Source: Actinomycetota bacterium
GTDB taxonomy: Bacteria > Actinomycetota > Acidimicrobiia > Acidimicrobiales > CADCSY01
NCBI GenBank assembly: GCA_016781105.1
Contig: JADDRA010000079.1
Location: 3,659 to 55,198, forward strand
DNA length: 51,540 nucleotides
Reading direction: 5' to 3'
Below the pieces are notes generated by a model that saw only the letters and a list, made by a program, of their open reading frames with translations, was not told where the DNA came from and made no database searches. Each line of letters begins with the position of its first letter. Position 1 is the stretch's first letter. Positions 29,771 to 39,640 of the stretch are shown piece by piece. The position numbers were made by a program, and so were the translations under genes.

Positions 29771-30604
29771 CCCGCCGCCGAGGTGCACGGTCTCGCCCCG
29801 GGCCACGTAGCGGATGCTCGTGGGAAGCGACGCTCGGGCCACGGCATCTTGGAACACGGCCAGGGGCTCTTTGAACACGGTGTAGTCCTCGTAGTGGATG
29901 GGCACCGCGGTGCGAGGCCGGATGATCCGCAGCGCCTCGATCCCCTGCTCGGCGTCCATGGTCACCAGCACCCCGAGCACCCGGGTGCCGCCGAGGTGGA
30001 GCAGCCCGAGGTCGAGGTCGGGGTAGCGCTGGGGGATCTCGGACAGGCGGTCGTGGACCAGAGTGTCACCGGAGACATAGAGCCGGAAGGCGACCTGCCC
30101 GCTGTGGCCGAACTCCACCACGCTGCCCATGACCGGCGGGAGCAGGGCGGCGAGGGCACCGGGAGCGTGACGTCCGGGGACCGCAGTGACCCGCAGCGTG
30201 GCCTCGCCCCGGACGAAGAGCTGGGACTGCCAGGTGTCGAGGGTGATGGGCCGCACGAACCCCTGGCGCCGCAGCTTGGCGCTGGCGTGGGCGGTGGTGA
30301 CGATGGGGATCGCCTTGTCGAGCTCGGCCGCCGCCACCTCGTCGAAGTGGTCACCGTGGTGGTGGGACAGCACGATGAGATCGAGCGGGGGCAGCTCGCC
30401 GATCGTCAGAGCCGGCTCGGTCAGGCGACGCGAGTGCAAGCCGTAGCCCAACGTGGCGTGGTCGCCCCGGTGCAGGAAGTTCGGATCGGTGAGCAGGGTG
30501 AAGCCGCCGTAGCGGATCAGGACGGTCGCCGTCCCGATGAAGGTCAGCTCCCCGCTCCCGGGTGCGGGAACCTCCGAGGCGTCCAGCTCGACGGGATCGC
30601 TCAC
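29768..30604 (-). CDS. MBL-fold metallo-hydrolase (UlaG/RomA-like)
   Basis: A 278-aa metallo-beta-lactamase-fold protein. Motifs: FIGTATVLIRYGGFTLLTDP at the N-terminus, the metal site LIVLSHHHGDHFDEVA (HxHxDH), RVTAVPGRHAPG, FRLYVSGDTLVHDRL (Asp ligand) and the late VPIHYEDYTVF His. This pattern is like the UlaG/N-acyl-phosphatidylethanolamine-hydrolase-like branch; the substrate is unknown. GTG 30604 overlaps the stop of the DUF3072 gene by 4 nt (GTGA), so the two are co-translated. Confidence 0.88.
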   Translation of the reverse strand: MSDPVELDASEVPAPGSGELTFIGTATVLIRYGGFTLLTDPNFLHRGDHATLGYGLHSRRLTEPALTIGELPPLDLIVLSHHHGDHFDEVAAAELDKAIPIVTTAHASAKLRRQGFVRPITLDTWQSQLFVRGEATLRVTAVPGRHAPGALAALLPPVMGSVVEFGHSGQVAFRLYVSGDTLVHDRLSEIPQRYPDLDLGLLHLGGTRVLGVLVTMDAEQGIEALRIIRPRTAVPIHYEDYTVFKEPLAVFQDAVARASLPTSIRYVARGETVHLGGG

Positions 30605-30819
30605 CGACCTCGCCCGGTGCGCTCCTGGAGCTCGTCGATGCGCCGAGAGGCCTCGGCCTTGGTGAGCGAGGGGTCGAACTCCTCTCCGGCCTCCTGGCTC
30701 AAGGTCTCCAGGTACGAGGCCTGCGCCCCGGTCATGGCCTCGTCCCCCGTCACCCACTCATCAGGGTCCTTGGAGACGTTGGACGCAGGCTGCTCACGAG
30801 GATCCGGCGCATCGCTCAT
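30601..30819 (-). CDS. DUF3072 domain protein
   Basis: A 72-aa protein with the DUF3072 pattern: NVSKDPDEWVTGDEAMTGAQ, SYLETLSQEAGEEFD and LTKAEASRRIDELQERTGR. These small proteins are common in actinobacteria and resemble a short helical SAP/LEM-like DNA- or nucleic-acid-linked module, but the function is not established. It is the first gene of a pair with the overlapping MBL hydrolase. ATG 30819 is preceded by TAGAGC 6 nt upstream, an imperfect leaderless -10. Confidence 0.85.
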   Translation of the reverse strand: MSDAPDPREQPASNVSKDPDEWVTGDEAMTGAQASYLETLSQEAGEEFDPSLTKAEASRRIDELQERTGRGR

Positions 30820-30863
30820 GCGCGGGCTCTACCCACCCCGGGAAGAGGACCGAACCCGAGAAC

Positions 30864-30900
30864 GCGAGACAGCCGGACCTCAACGGTCCGGCCGTCTCGC
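30864..30900. terminator. Strong hairpin after groEL
   Basis: GCGAGAC-AG-CCGGACC (30864-30879) pairs with GGTCCGG-CC-GTCTCGC (30885-30900) across a TCAAC loop with a single mismatch. It lies in the 216-nt gap between the groEL stop and the DUF3072 gene. A second, weaker hairpin (GGGTCC/GGACCC, 30991-31014) is closer to groEL. The rest of this gap shows nothing else. Confidence 0.65.
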
Positions 30901-31035
30901 CCGACTCACGAAGGAGGGGAAGGAGTGGTGGGCGGGTGGCACCGAGGGGAGGGGCCCACCCACCCGAGCGCAGCGAGGCGTGGGCGGGAGGGGTCCCGCT
31001 CGGTGACAGGACCCGCCGAGCACTCCGGAGGAGAC

Positions 31036-32996
<1,961 letters not shown>

Positions 32997-33048
32997 GTAC
33001 GCCTCCGTAGGGGGTGTTCCGCTGGGACCGGCCACACGAGAGGGGCCG

Positions 33049-33075
33049 TTAGCACTCTCGGGTGCCGAGTGCTAA
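33049..33075 (-). promoter_or_regulatory. CIRCE element, HrcA operator of groESL
   Basis: TTAGCACTC (33049-33057), a 9-nt spacer, then GAGTGCTAA (33067-33075): an exact match to the CIRCE consensus arms and spacing, extended by a further G/C pair at 33048/33076. It lies 52 nt upstream of groES, between it and tsaD, so HrcA repression of groESL at normal temperature is expected. TATCGT just upstream on the minus strand (33077-33082) may be the -10. Confidence 0.95.
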
Positions 33076-33134
33076 CGATAGGCGCAGGCGCCCGCGCCCA
33101 CAACCCCCGCCAGGAGGGGCGAGGGGTCCGGCGG

Positions 33135-34142
33135 TCACACCACCGGGAGGCGGAGGTTGGGCTCCACCCCCGCGTCCAGAGGCGTGGGGCCGTCGTGCTC
33201 CAGCCGCCACCACGCGGCGGCGGCCACCATGGCGGCGTTGTCGGTGCACATGGCCCGGCTGGGCAGGAAGGCGGCCAGCCCATCGGCGGTGCAGGCGTCG
33301 AGGACCGCCTCCCGCAGCGCCGAGTTGGCGGCGACGCCTCCGCCCAGGGCGATGCTGGTGGCCCCCACCTCCCGCGCCGCCCGGCGGGCCTTGGCCACGA
33401 GCACGTCGACCACGGCCTGCTGGAAGCTGGCGGCCACGTCCTCGGTCGCCGCGTCGGGGTGCTGGCGCACGTAGGTGACGACCGCCGTCTTCAGCCCCGA
33501 GAAGCTGAAGTCGTAGCCCTGGTCGAGCAAGGCCCGGGGGAAGGGGATGGCGGCGGGGTCACCGGCGATGGCCAGACGGTCGATGGCCGGGCCTCCCGGG
33601 TAGCCGAGGCCGAGGTAGCGGGCCACCTTGTCGAACGCCTCGCCGGCGGCGTCGTCGAGGGTCGAGCCCAGCAGGCGGTACCGGCCCACGTCCTCGACGG
33701 CCACCAACATCGTGTGGCCGCCCGACACCAGCAGGGCCACGACCGGCAGCTCGAGCGTCGGGTCCTCGACGAAGGAGGAGACGAGGTGGGCCTCGAGGTG
33801 GTTGACCCCGACGAAGGGGAGCCCCCACACCAGGGCCAGTGCCTTGGCCCCGGCCACGCCCACCAGGAGCGACCCCACCAGGCCGGGCCCCACGGTGGCG
33901 GCCACCGCCTGCATCTCGGGCCCCTCGGCGCCCGACTCCACCAGCGCCTCGGCCACCACGGGGGTCAACAGCTCCACGTGCGCCCGGCTCGCGATCTCGG
34001 GGACGACGCCACCGAAGCGGGCGTGCAGATCGACCTGGCTGGACACCACCGACGAGCGGATGTCGACGCCCCGGGCCACCACCGCTGCCGCCGTCTCGTC
34101 GCAGCTCGTCTCGATGCCGAGGATCAGCCCGCTCCCGTTCAC
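33135..34142 (-). CDS. tsaD: tRNA N6-threonylcarbamoyladenosine transferase TsaD
   Basis: A 335-aa ASKHA-fold enzyme that, with TsaB and TsaE, attaches threonylcarbamoyl to A37 of ANN-decoding tRNAs. Motifs: ILGIETSCDETAAAVV, GGVVPEIASRAHVELL (first metal His), VNHLEAHLVSSF (second His region), LLVSGGHTML, FDKVARYLGLGYPGGPAIDR, FSGLKTAV, GGGVAANSALRE and MCTDNAAMVAAAA (Asp metal ligand). GTG 34142 overlaps the rimI stop by 4 nt. All three partner genes of the complex are in this run. Confidence 0.96.
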   Translation of the reverse strand: MNGSGLILGIETSCDETAAAVVARGVDIRSSVVSSQVDLHARFGGVVPEIASRAHVELLTPVVAEALVESGAEGPEMQAVAATVGPGLVGSLLVGVAGAKALALVWGLPFVGVNHLEAHLVSSFVEDPTLELPVVALLVSGGHTMLVAVEDVGRYRLLGSTLDDAAGEAFDKVARYLGLGYPGGPAIDRLAIAGDPAAIPFPRALLDQGYDFSFSGLKTAVVTYVRQHPDAATEDVAASFQQAVVDVLVAKARRAAREVGATSIALGGGVAANSALREAVLDACTADGLAAFLPSRAMCTDNAAMVAAAAWWRLEHDGPTPLDAGVEPNLRLPVV

Positions 34143-34741
34143 GCCTGCTCCTCGGCGGGAACGGCGGCGGGGGCGACCGAGGTGGTCGCCGTCGTGGAGG
34201 TCACCGCCGCCAGGTCGGCGTCGATGGCGGCCAGGCGGGCGGCGTAGGCGGGCGAGTCGATCTCGTGGGCCCACATGATGAGCGCATCCTCCTTGGTCTC
34301 GGCGTAGTACCCCCGTCGCACCCCGGCGGGGACGAAGCCGAAGCGCCGGTACAGCGCCTGGGCGCCGATGTTGCCCATGCGCACCTCCAGGGTCAGCCCG
34401 CTGCAGCCCTCGTCGACGCCGTGGTGGGCCAGGGCGAGCAGGAGGCGGGTGGCGATCCCCTGGCGGCGCCACCGGGGATCGACGGCCAGGGTGGTGACGT
34501 GGCCCTCGCCCAGACCGACCATCAGGCCCCCGTAGCCCACGACCGACGGGCCGGCGCGGGCCACCAGGTAGCGCCGGCTCGGTCCCGCCCCCAGCTCGGA
34601 CAGGAACAGGGCCAGCGTCCAGGGTCGGGGACAGACCTGGCCCTCGATGCGCAGCACCGAACGCAGGTGGCGCCGGCGCATGGCCTGGATGCGCACGTCG
34701 AGCGGCGCGCCCTCGCACCCCCCGCCCATCGGGCCGCTCAC
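34139..34741 (-). CDS. rimI: Ribosomal-protein-type N-acetyltransferase RimI
   Basis: A 200-aa GNAT acetyltransferase; RimI N-terminally acetylates S18 and other proteins. Motifs: IQAMRRRHLRSVLRIE, the acetyl-CoA pyrophosphate loop VDPRWRRQGIATRLLLAL (R-x-x-G-x-G/A), LEVRMGNIGAQALYRRFGF and RRGYYAETKEDALIMW. About 50 residues follow the GNAT core (DSPAYAARLAAIDADLAAV then a Thr/Ala-rich tail), longer than usual. GTG 34741 is 2 nt after the tsaB stop; ATG 34729 is an alternative. The tsaB-rimI-tsaD order is a known actinobacterial arrangement. Confidence 0.9.
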   Translation of the reverse strand: MSGPMGGGCEGAPLDVRIQAMRRRHLRSVLRIEGQVCPRPWTLALFLSELGAGPSRRYLVARAGPSVVGYGGLMVGLGEGHVTTLAVDPRWRRQGIATRLLLALAHHGVDEGCSGLTLEVRMGNIGAQALYRRFGFVPAGVRRGYYAETKEDALIMWAHEIDSPAYAARLAAIDADLAAVTSTTATTSVAPAAVPAEEQA

Positions 34742-34743
34742 GC

Positions 34744-35466
34744 TCAGACCACCGGGCCCGGCTGGGGCGGGGCCTGCTCGCGCGTCGACCAGTTGATCTC
34801 GGCGTCGGCCTTGCGCAGGTAGACCGGCGCCAGCTCCCAGGGGTTGATGAACTCCTCGCGCAGGGCCCGGGCGTGGGCGAGCTGCACCAGCGAGCCGGCC
34901 GAGGGGTAGGCCAGGCCGGCCTCGCCGACCTCCACCCTGATGAGCTCCTGGAGCTGCTCGGCGTAGCGCAGGGCGCCGTCGCCCACGGCCAGGCACTCCT
35001 CGCCGGTGGCCAGGATCTCCGAGCACAGCGCCTCGGGATCACCGAGGCGCTGCTCGGAGAGCCGCTGCACCCCGCCGGGGACCTGGCGGTAGAAGCCGTA
35101 GAACACCTCACCCCGGCGGGCGTCGACCACCGACACGATGCGCCGGTGGGTCCAGCGCACCGGGAAGGCGAGCAGGTCGAGGCTGGACACGCCGATGACG
35201 GGCACCCGCAGGGCCATGGCCAGCGCCTTGGCCGTGACCACGCCGACCCGCAGCCCCGTGAACAGCCCCGGCCCCACGTCGGCGACGACCGCGCCGATCT
35301 CGTCGAGCTCGACCCGGGCCTGGCGGCGGATGAAGTCGATGGCCGGGGCCAGGGTCTCGGCGTGGCGCCGTCCCCGGGCGGCGTGGAACGAGGCGAGGAC
35401 CCCCTCGTGGCCCCCGATGGCGCAACCGACCTGGGGAGTGGCCGTCTCGATGCCGAGGATCAGCAC
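34744..35466 (-). CDS. tsaB: tRNA threonylcarbamoyladenosine biosynthesis protein TsaB
   Basis: A 240-aa ASKHA-fold partner of TsaD. Starting at GTG 35466 gives VLILGIETATPQVGCAIGG, the family start. Further motifs: GRRHAETLAPAIDFI, GAVVADVGPGLFTGLRVGVV (the PGSFTGLR-type loop), VIGVSSLDLLA, VVDARRGEVFYGFYR and the C-terminal LAPVYLRKADAEINW. It overlaps tsaE by 7 nt (GTGCTGA). Confidence 0.94.
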   Translation of the reverse strand: MLILGIETATPQVGCAIGGHEGVLASFHAARGRRHAETLAPAIDFIRRQARVELDEIGAVVADVGPGLFTGLRVGVVTAKALAMALRVPVIGVSSLDLLAFPVRWTHRRIVSVVDARRGEVFYGFYRQVPGGVQRLSEQRLGDPEALCSEILATGEECLAVGDGALRYAEQLQELIRVEVGEAGLAYPSAGSLVQLAHARALREEFINPWELAPVYLRKADAEINWSTREQAPPQPGPVV

Positions 35467-35966
35467 GCGGGCCCCCTCGCCGGCGCCCACGGGGCCAGCA
35501 CCGCGCCGAGGGCCCGCTCCCGGGCCGCCCAGGCCGGGCCCACCGTCCGCAGGCACAGCGACCGGTGGTCCCCGGCCTGGTCCCCGTAGGCCAGGCGGAC
35601 CTCGAGGAAGTCGGCGGGCAGCGCCGGGACCACCGCGTCACCCCACTCGATGAGGGTGACGGCGGGGTCGTCGACCATCTCGGCCAGGCCCAGGTCGATG
35701 ACCTCCTGCAGGTGCTCCAGGCGGTACACGTCGACGTGGTTCATGCGCAGGCGGCCCCCGGGATAGGTCCGCACCAGCGTGAAGGTGGGGCTGGTGACGA
35801 CCTCGTCGACCCCCAGCCCGGCGGCGAAGCCCTGAGCGAAGGCGGTCTTGCCCGCGCCCAGCTCGCCGGCCAGCAGGACCAGGTCGCCGGCTCGGGCCAG
35901 GCCCGACAGCGCGCCGGCCAGGGCCCGGGTCTGCTCCACCCCGGTCGTGCCCGCCACCAGGTTCAT
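35460..35966 (-). CDS. tsaE: tRNA threonylcarbamoyladenosine biosynthesis ATPase TsaE
   Basis: A 168-aa P-loop ATPase that resets the TsaBD complex. Walker A GELGAGKT (34-41), TSPTFTLVRTYPGG, NHVDVYRLEHLQEV and IEWGDAVVPALPADFLEV are all typical. ATG 35966 overlaps the upstream glycosylase stop by 4 nt (ATGA). Length is normal for the family. Confidence 0.95.
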   Translation of the reverse strand: MNLVAGTTGVEQTRALAGALSGLARAGDLVLLAGELGAGKTAFAQGFAAGLGVDEVVTSPTFTLVRTYPGGRLRMNHVDVYRLEHLQEVIDLGLAEMVDDPAVTLIEWGDAVVPALPADFLEVRLAYGDQAGDHRSLCLRTVGPAWAARERALGAVLAPWAPARGPAC

Positions 35967-36544
35967 CCCGCACCCGCCACGGCGTGAGGATCGCCGGCCA
36001 GGGCGAGCTTGGCCCGCACCAGGTCGGCCCGCATGCCGGCCATGGCCCCGGGGCTGCCCCGCAGGACCGCCGAGGGGTGGTAGGTCGGGATCAGCAGGCG
36101 CCCCGCCCAGGGGTAGGCCCGTCCCCGGAGCTGGGTGATGCCCTCCCGGCGACCGAGCAGGGCCCGGGTGGCCACGTTGCCCAGGGTGACCACCACGCGA
36201 GGAGCGAGGTGGGTGAGCTTGACGTCCAACCACGGGCGGCACGCCGCCATCTCCTCGGGACGCGGATCTCGGTTGTCGGGCGGGCGGCACATCACCACGT
36301 TGGCGATGTAGCAGTCGGAGCGCGCCAGGCCCATCTCCTCGGCGATCAGGCGGTCGAGGAGCTTGCCCGAGCGCCCCACGAAGGGCAGGCCGGCGGCGTC
36401 CTCCTCGGCGCCCGGCCCCTCGCCCACGAAGAGCAGGTCGGCCTCGACGTCACCCGTGCCGAAGACCACCTGGGTCCGGCCCTGGGCCAGGGCGCAGCGG
36501 GTGCAGCTGGCGGCCTCGGCGGCGGCTACGTCCAGGTCCGACAC
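35963..36544 (-). CDS. Family-4 uracil-DNA glycosylase
   Basis: A 193-aa [4Fe-4S] uracil-DNA glycosylase excising uracil from DNA. Cluster cysteines: CTRC near the N-terminus (about 14-17), then CRPPDNRDPRPEEMAACRPW further on. Catalytic motifs: VGEGPGAEEDAAGLPFVGRS and the late IPTYHPSAVLR. GTG 36544 is preceded by TACCAT 7 nt upstream, consistent with its own leaderless promoter inside the alr-tsaD run. It overlaps tsaE by 4 nt. Confidence 0.93.
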   Translation of the reverse strand: MSDLDVAAAEAASCTRCALAQGRTQVVFGTGDVEADLLFVGEGPGAEEDAAGLPFVGRSGKLLDRLIAEEMGLARSDCYIANVVMCRPPDNRDPRPEEMAACRPWLDVKLTHLAPRVVVTLGNVATRALLGRREGITQLRGRAYPWAGRLLIPTYHPSAVLRGSPGAMAGMRADLVRAKLALAGDPHAVAGAG

Positions 36545-36551
36545 CCCGGCG

Positions 36552-36557
36552 ATGGTA
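36552..36557 (-). promoter_or_regulatory. -10 hexamer TACCAT for the uracil-DNA glycosylase gene
   Basis: Minus-strand TACCAT ends 7 nt before GTG 36544, in the 22-nt gap after alr, suggesting an internal promoter. Confidence 0.45.
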
Positions 36558-36566
36558 CCCCGGTGC

Positions 36567-37754
36567 TCAGGGGCCGGAGCCGTCCGCCCGCGCCCCCAGG
36601 TGGCACCGCGGGACCCGGGCCGAGATGGCGCACACCACCTCGTAGGCGATGGTGCCCAGGCGCTCGGCCCACTCCTCGGCCCCGATCCGCTCGTCCCCCT
36701 GCTCGCCGATGAGCACCACCTCGTCGCCGGGAGCGACGGCGGCGGCGAGGGGCTCGTCCGCCGCCCCGCAGTCGACCAGGAGCTGGTCCATGGTGACGGT
36801 GCCCACCACCGGCCGGCGCCGGCCCCCGAGGAGGACCTCGCCTCCGACCTCGGAGAAGCGGCGGGGCACACCGTCGGCGTAGCCCAGGGGAACGGTGGCG
36901 ACCACCGAGTCCCGGGCGCAGCGGTGGACCAGCCCGTAGGAGAGGCCCTCCCCGGCGGGCACGGTCCGCACCAGCGAGACGCGAGCGACCAGGCGCAGCG
37001 CCGGGCGCAACGGGGCGCGGCCGTGCAGGGCGGGGCTCGGGTCGAGGCCGTAGACGGTGATGCCGCAGCGCACCAGGTCGTGGCGCAGCTCGGGGCGGTC
37101 GAGGGCGGCGGCCGAGTTGGCGACGTGGACGAGGGGAGGGCGCAGGCCGGCGAGGGACAGCTCCTCCACCACGGCGGCGAAGCGCCGGGCCTGCACCGTC
37201 GTGAAGGGATGGGCCGGCTGGTCGGCCACCGCGCAGTGGGTCCACAGGCCCTCGAGCACCAGCTCGGGCTGCTCGGCCACCGCTGCGGCCAGCACCCGCG
37301 CGTCGCCGGTGGCCGCTCCCACCCGGTGCATCCCGGTGTCGACCTTGAGGTGCACCGGCAGCGTCCCGGCGCCGGCCCTGGCCACCGCCGCGGCCAGGCC
37401 CTCGATCCCCTGGCGGGTGTAGACGGTGGGGCGCAGGCCGAGAGCCACCACCGCGTCGTGCTCGCCGGGCGAGGGCTCGGCCAGGACCAGGACCGGCGCG
37501 TCGATGCCCGCCTCCCGCAGGGGCACCGCTTCGGCGGCCATGGCCACCGCAAGCCACGATGCCCCGGCCCCGAGCGCGGCCCGGGAGACGGCGAGCGCGC
37601 CGTGGCCGTAGCCGTCGGCCTTGACGACCGCGCACAGCCCGGCCGGCGCCACGACGCCACAGAGGGCCCGGACGTTGGCCGCCACCGCCTCCAGGTCGAC
37701 CTCGGCCCACACCGGTCGGCCGCCCGCGCCGAGCGCGGTGTCGACCGCGGTCAC
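36567..37754 (-). CDS. alr: Alanine racemase
   Basis: A 395-aa PLP enzyme making D-alanine for peptidoglycan. PLP Lys45 in VVKADGYGHG, then LPVHLKVDTGMHRVG, HVANSAAAL, the catalytic Tyr273 in GLSYGLVHR, VPLGYADGVPRRFSEVGG and VGTVTMDQLLVD. Fold-type III barrel plus C-terminal beta domain. GTG 37754 overlaps the CBS gene's stop by 4 nt (GTGA). It is part of the run from nnr to tsaD. Confidence 0.96.
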   Translation of the reverse strand: MTAVDTALGAGGRPVWAEVDLEAVAANVRALCGVVAPAGLCAVVKADGYGHGALAVSRAALGAGASWLAVAMAAEAVPLREAGIDAPVLVLAEPSPGEHDAVVALGLRPTVYTRQGIEGLAAAVARAGAGTLPVHLKVDTGMHRVGAATGDARVLAAAVAEQPELVLEGLWTHCAVADQPAHPFTTVQARRFAAVVEELSLAGLRPPLVHVANSAAALDRPELRHDLVRCGITVYGLDPSPALHGRAPLRPALRLVARVSLVRTVPAGEGLSYGLVHRCARDSVVATVPLGYADGVPRRFSEVGGEVLLGGRRRPVVGTVTMDQLLVDCGAADEPLAAAVAPGDEVVLIGEQGDERIGAEEWAERLGTIAYEVVCAISARVPRCHLGARADGSGP

Positions 37755-38224
37755 GACGGCGGGTAGCCCATCACCGCCCGCAGGATGTCGCCCCTGGCGA
37801 TGATGCCGACCAGGTGCCCGTTGGCGGTGACCGGCAGCCGGCTGACGTCGTGCTCGTGCATCAGCGTGGCCGCCCGCTCCAGGGTGTCGTCGTCGGCACA
37901 GGCGAGGGGGTCGGGGTGCATGACGTCGCCCACGGTGGCCCCCACCGCCCGGCGGAGGTCCTCTTCGAACCTGCGGTGCGACGAGGGCAGCTCCAGGTAG
38001 GCGCCGAACAGCGAGATGACGGTCGGGTAGTGCAGCTTGGTCTCCTGGACCAGCAGGTCCCCGCTCGTGAGCATGCCCACCAGGTGCCCGTGCTCGTCGA
38101 CCACGGGACCGCCGTCGACCCCCCGCTCGACCAGGCGGCGGGTCGCCTCCTGCACCGGCTCCTCGGGGGTGAAGGTCACCACGTCGGTGGTCATGACCTC
38201 GTGGACGAGGGTGGTACGGGGCAT
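37751..38224 (-). CDS. CBS-domain pair protein
   Basis: A 157-aa stand-alone CBS pair. First CBS about 9-65 (VHEVMTTDVVTFTPEEPVQE, GVDGGPVVDEHGHLVGMLTS), a linker with a family-typical FGAYLELPSSHRRFEEDLRR, second CBS about 97-152 (VGDVMHPDPLACADDDTLER, HDVSRLPVTANGHLVGIIAR). CBS pairs bind adenine nucleotides and regulate partners; the ligand here is unknown. It lies 4 nt after nnr and overlaps alr. Confidence 0.9.
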   Translation of the reverse strand: MPRTTLVHEVMTTDVVTFTPEEPVQEATRRLVERGVDGGPVVDEHGHLVGMLTSGDLLVQETKLHYPTVISLFGAYLELPSSHRRFEEDLRRAVGATVGDVMHPDPLACADDDTLERAATLMHEHDVSRLPVTANGHLVGIIARGDILRAVMGYPPS

Positions 38225-38228
38225 CGGC

Positions 38229-39599
38229 CTACCTCGGGGACGGGCCGCACCGGTCGCTCGGCGCGGGCGGGAGCACGGCGGGCAGCAGATCGACCAGATC
38301 GCCGGCGACCAGCCCCCGGGGCCAGCCTAGGCTCCCGGCCCGTCCGTGGACGTGAGCGGCGGCGGCGGCGGCCGCCAGGGGATCGAGGCCGGCGGCGAGG
38401 AAGGCGGCCACCACCCCCGAGAGGACATCGCCGGTGCCGGCCGTGGCCAGCCGGGGCCCCCCGCTGGTGGTGAGCAGCACGTCCCCGCCGGGCCCGGCCA
38501 CCACCGTGGTGGAGCCCTTGAGCAGCACGGTGGCGCCGCGGGCGGCGGCCAGGGACCGGGCCGCCTCCAGGCGGTCGGGACCGGGAGGGTGGCCGGCCAG
38601 GCGGGCGTACTCGCCGTCGTGGGGCGTGAGCACGGTGGTGGGGGCCAGCGACAGCTCCGCGCCGGCCAGGGCGCTCAGCCCGTCGCCGTCGACCACCAGG
38701 GGGAGCGGGCAGGACCGGGCCAGGTGGCGCACCTCGGCGGCGGCCAGGTCGTCGCGCCCGAGGCCGGGGCCCACGACGACGCAGCGGAAGCGGTCGAGGC
38801 CGGCCAGCACGACCTCGGCCCACCCCCTCGCCGGCAGCGGGACGCCCACGGCCTCGAGGGGCGCGCCCTCGCCCGTCTGCCCCCCCGGTGTCGACAGACG
38901 CACGTAGCCGGCGCCGGCCCGCTGGGCGGCACGGCAGGCCAGGGTGGCGGCCCCGGTCATGCCCGGGCTGCCCGCCACCACCCACACCGCCGCCCGCCAC
39001 TTGTGGCTGTCGAGGGGCCGGTCGGGCAGCCAGGCGGCCACGTCGTCGCCGCCCACCAGGTGGGCCCGGGCGACGCCGGCGGCGTCGAGGCCGATGTCGG
39101 CCACCTCGACCCTCCCGGCCAGCTCCCGGCCCGGGGCGAGCACCAGGCCGGGCTTGAGGGCGGCGAAGGTCACCGTGCGCACCGCGGCCAGGGCCTGCCC
39201 CTCGACCTGCCCGGTGCCTCCGTCGACCCCGCTGGGTACGTCGACGGCGAGCACGGACGCTCCGGCGGGATCGGGCGGGTCCCAGGTGCCCCGGAAGCCC
39301 GTGCCGTAGGCGGCGTCGACCACCAGGTCGCAGGCGGGCACGACCGGGGCCCCGGCGGCGGCGTCGAGGACCTCGACCCGCACGCCCTGGCGCCGCAGCC
39401 GCCGGGCCGCCTCCCGGCCGTCGGCACCGTTGTTGCCCTTGCCCGCCACCACCACGACCCGCCGGCCGTAGGACCCTGCGAGGAGGTCGAGCGCGGCCCG
39501 GGCCACGGCGGCGCCGGCCCGGGCGATGAGCACCTCCACGGGTTCGGGAGCGGCGGCGTCGACCGCCGCCATCTGCGCAGGCGTGACGACGGGGATCAC
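38229..39599 (-). CDS. nnr: Bifunctional NAD(P)HX epimerase/dehydratase
   Basis: A 456-aa metabolite-repair enzyme that epimerises and dehydrates hydrated NAD(P)H. N-terminal YjeF-type domain (about 1-200): VTPAQMAAVDAAAPEPVEVL, VVVVAGKGNNGADGREAAR, VVDAAYGTGFRG, AVDVPSGVDGGTG. C-terminal ribokinase-like dehydratase (about 215-450): VVAGSPGMTGAATLA, VVVGPGLGRDD, VLTPHDGEYARL, LLKGSTTVV and LATAGTGDVLSGVVAA. GTG 39599 is preceded by GAGAAT 6 nt upstream, a possible leaderless -10. It heads the run nnr-CBS-alr-udg-tsaE-tsaB-rimI-tsaD. Confidence 0.95.
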   Translation of the reverse strand: MIPVVTPAQMAAVDAAAPEPVEVLIARAGAAVARAALDLLAGSYGRRVVVVAGKGNNGADGREAARRLRRQGVRVEVLDAAAGAPVVPACDLVVDAAYGTGFRGTWDPPDPAGASVLAVDVPSGVDGGTGQVEGQALAAVRTVTFAALKPGLVLAPGRELAGRVEVADIGLDAAGVARAHLVGGDDVAAWLPDRPLDSHKWRAAVWVVAGSPGMTGAATLACRAAQRAGAGYVRLSTPGGQTGEGAPLEAVGVPLPARGWAEVVLAGLDRFRCVVVGPGLGRDDLAAAEVRHLARSCPLPLVVDGDGLSALAGAELSLAPTTVLTPHDGEYARLAGHPPGPDRLEAARSLAAARGATVLLKGSTTVVAGPGGDVLLTTSGGPRLATAGTGDVLSGVVAAFLAAGLDPLAAAAAAAHVHGRAGSLGWPRGLVAGDLVDLLPAVLPPAPSDRCGPSPR

Positions 39600-39626
39600 C
39601 CGACCATTCTCCCCCTCCGCCCGCGG

Positions 39627-39632
39627 TAGCCT
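39627..39632 (+). promoter_or_regulatory. -10 hexamer TAGCCT for the PGRP amidase
   Basis: TAGCCT is followed after 8 nt by ATG 39641, a leaderless arrangement, in the 41-bp region divergent from nnr. Confidence 0.5.
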
Positions 39633-39640
39633 GCCCCGCC

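Noticed and set aside
28175-31006. 943-aa plus-strand open frame
   Set aside because: Runs antisense across guaB3, the MBL hydrolase gene and their gaps; no recognisable domain and crosses real promoters.
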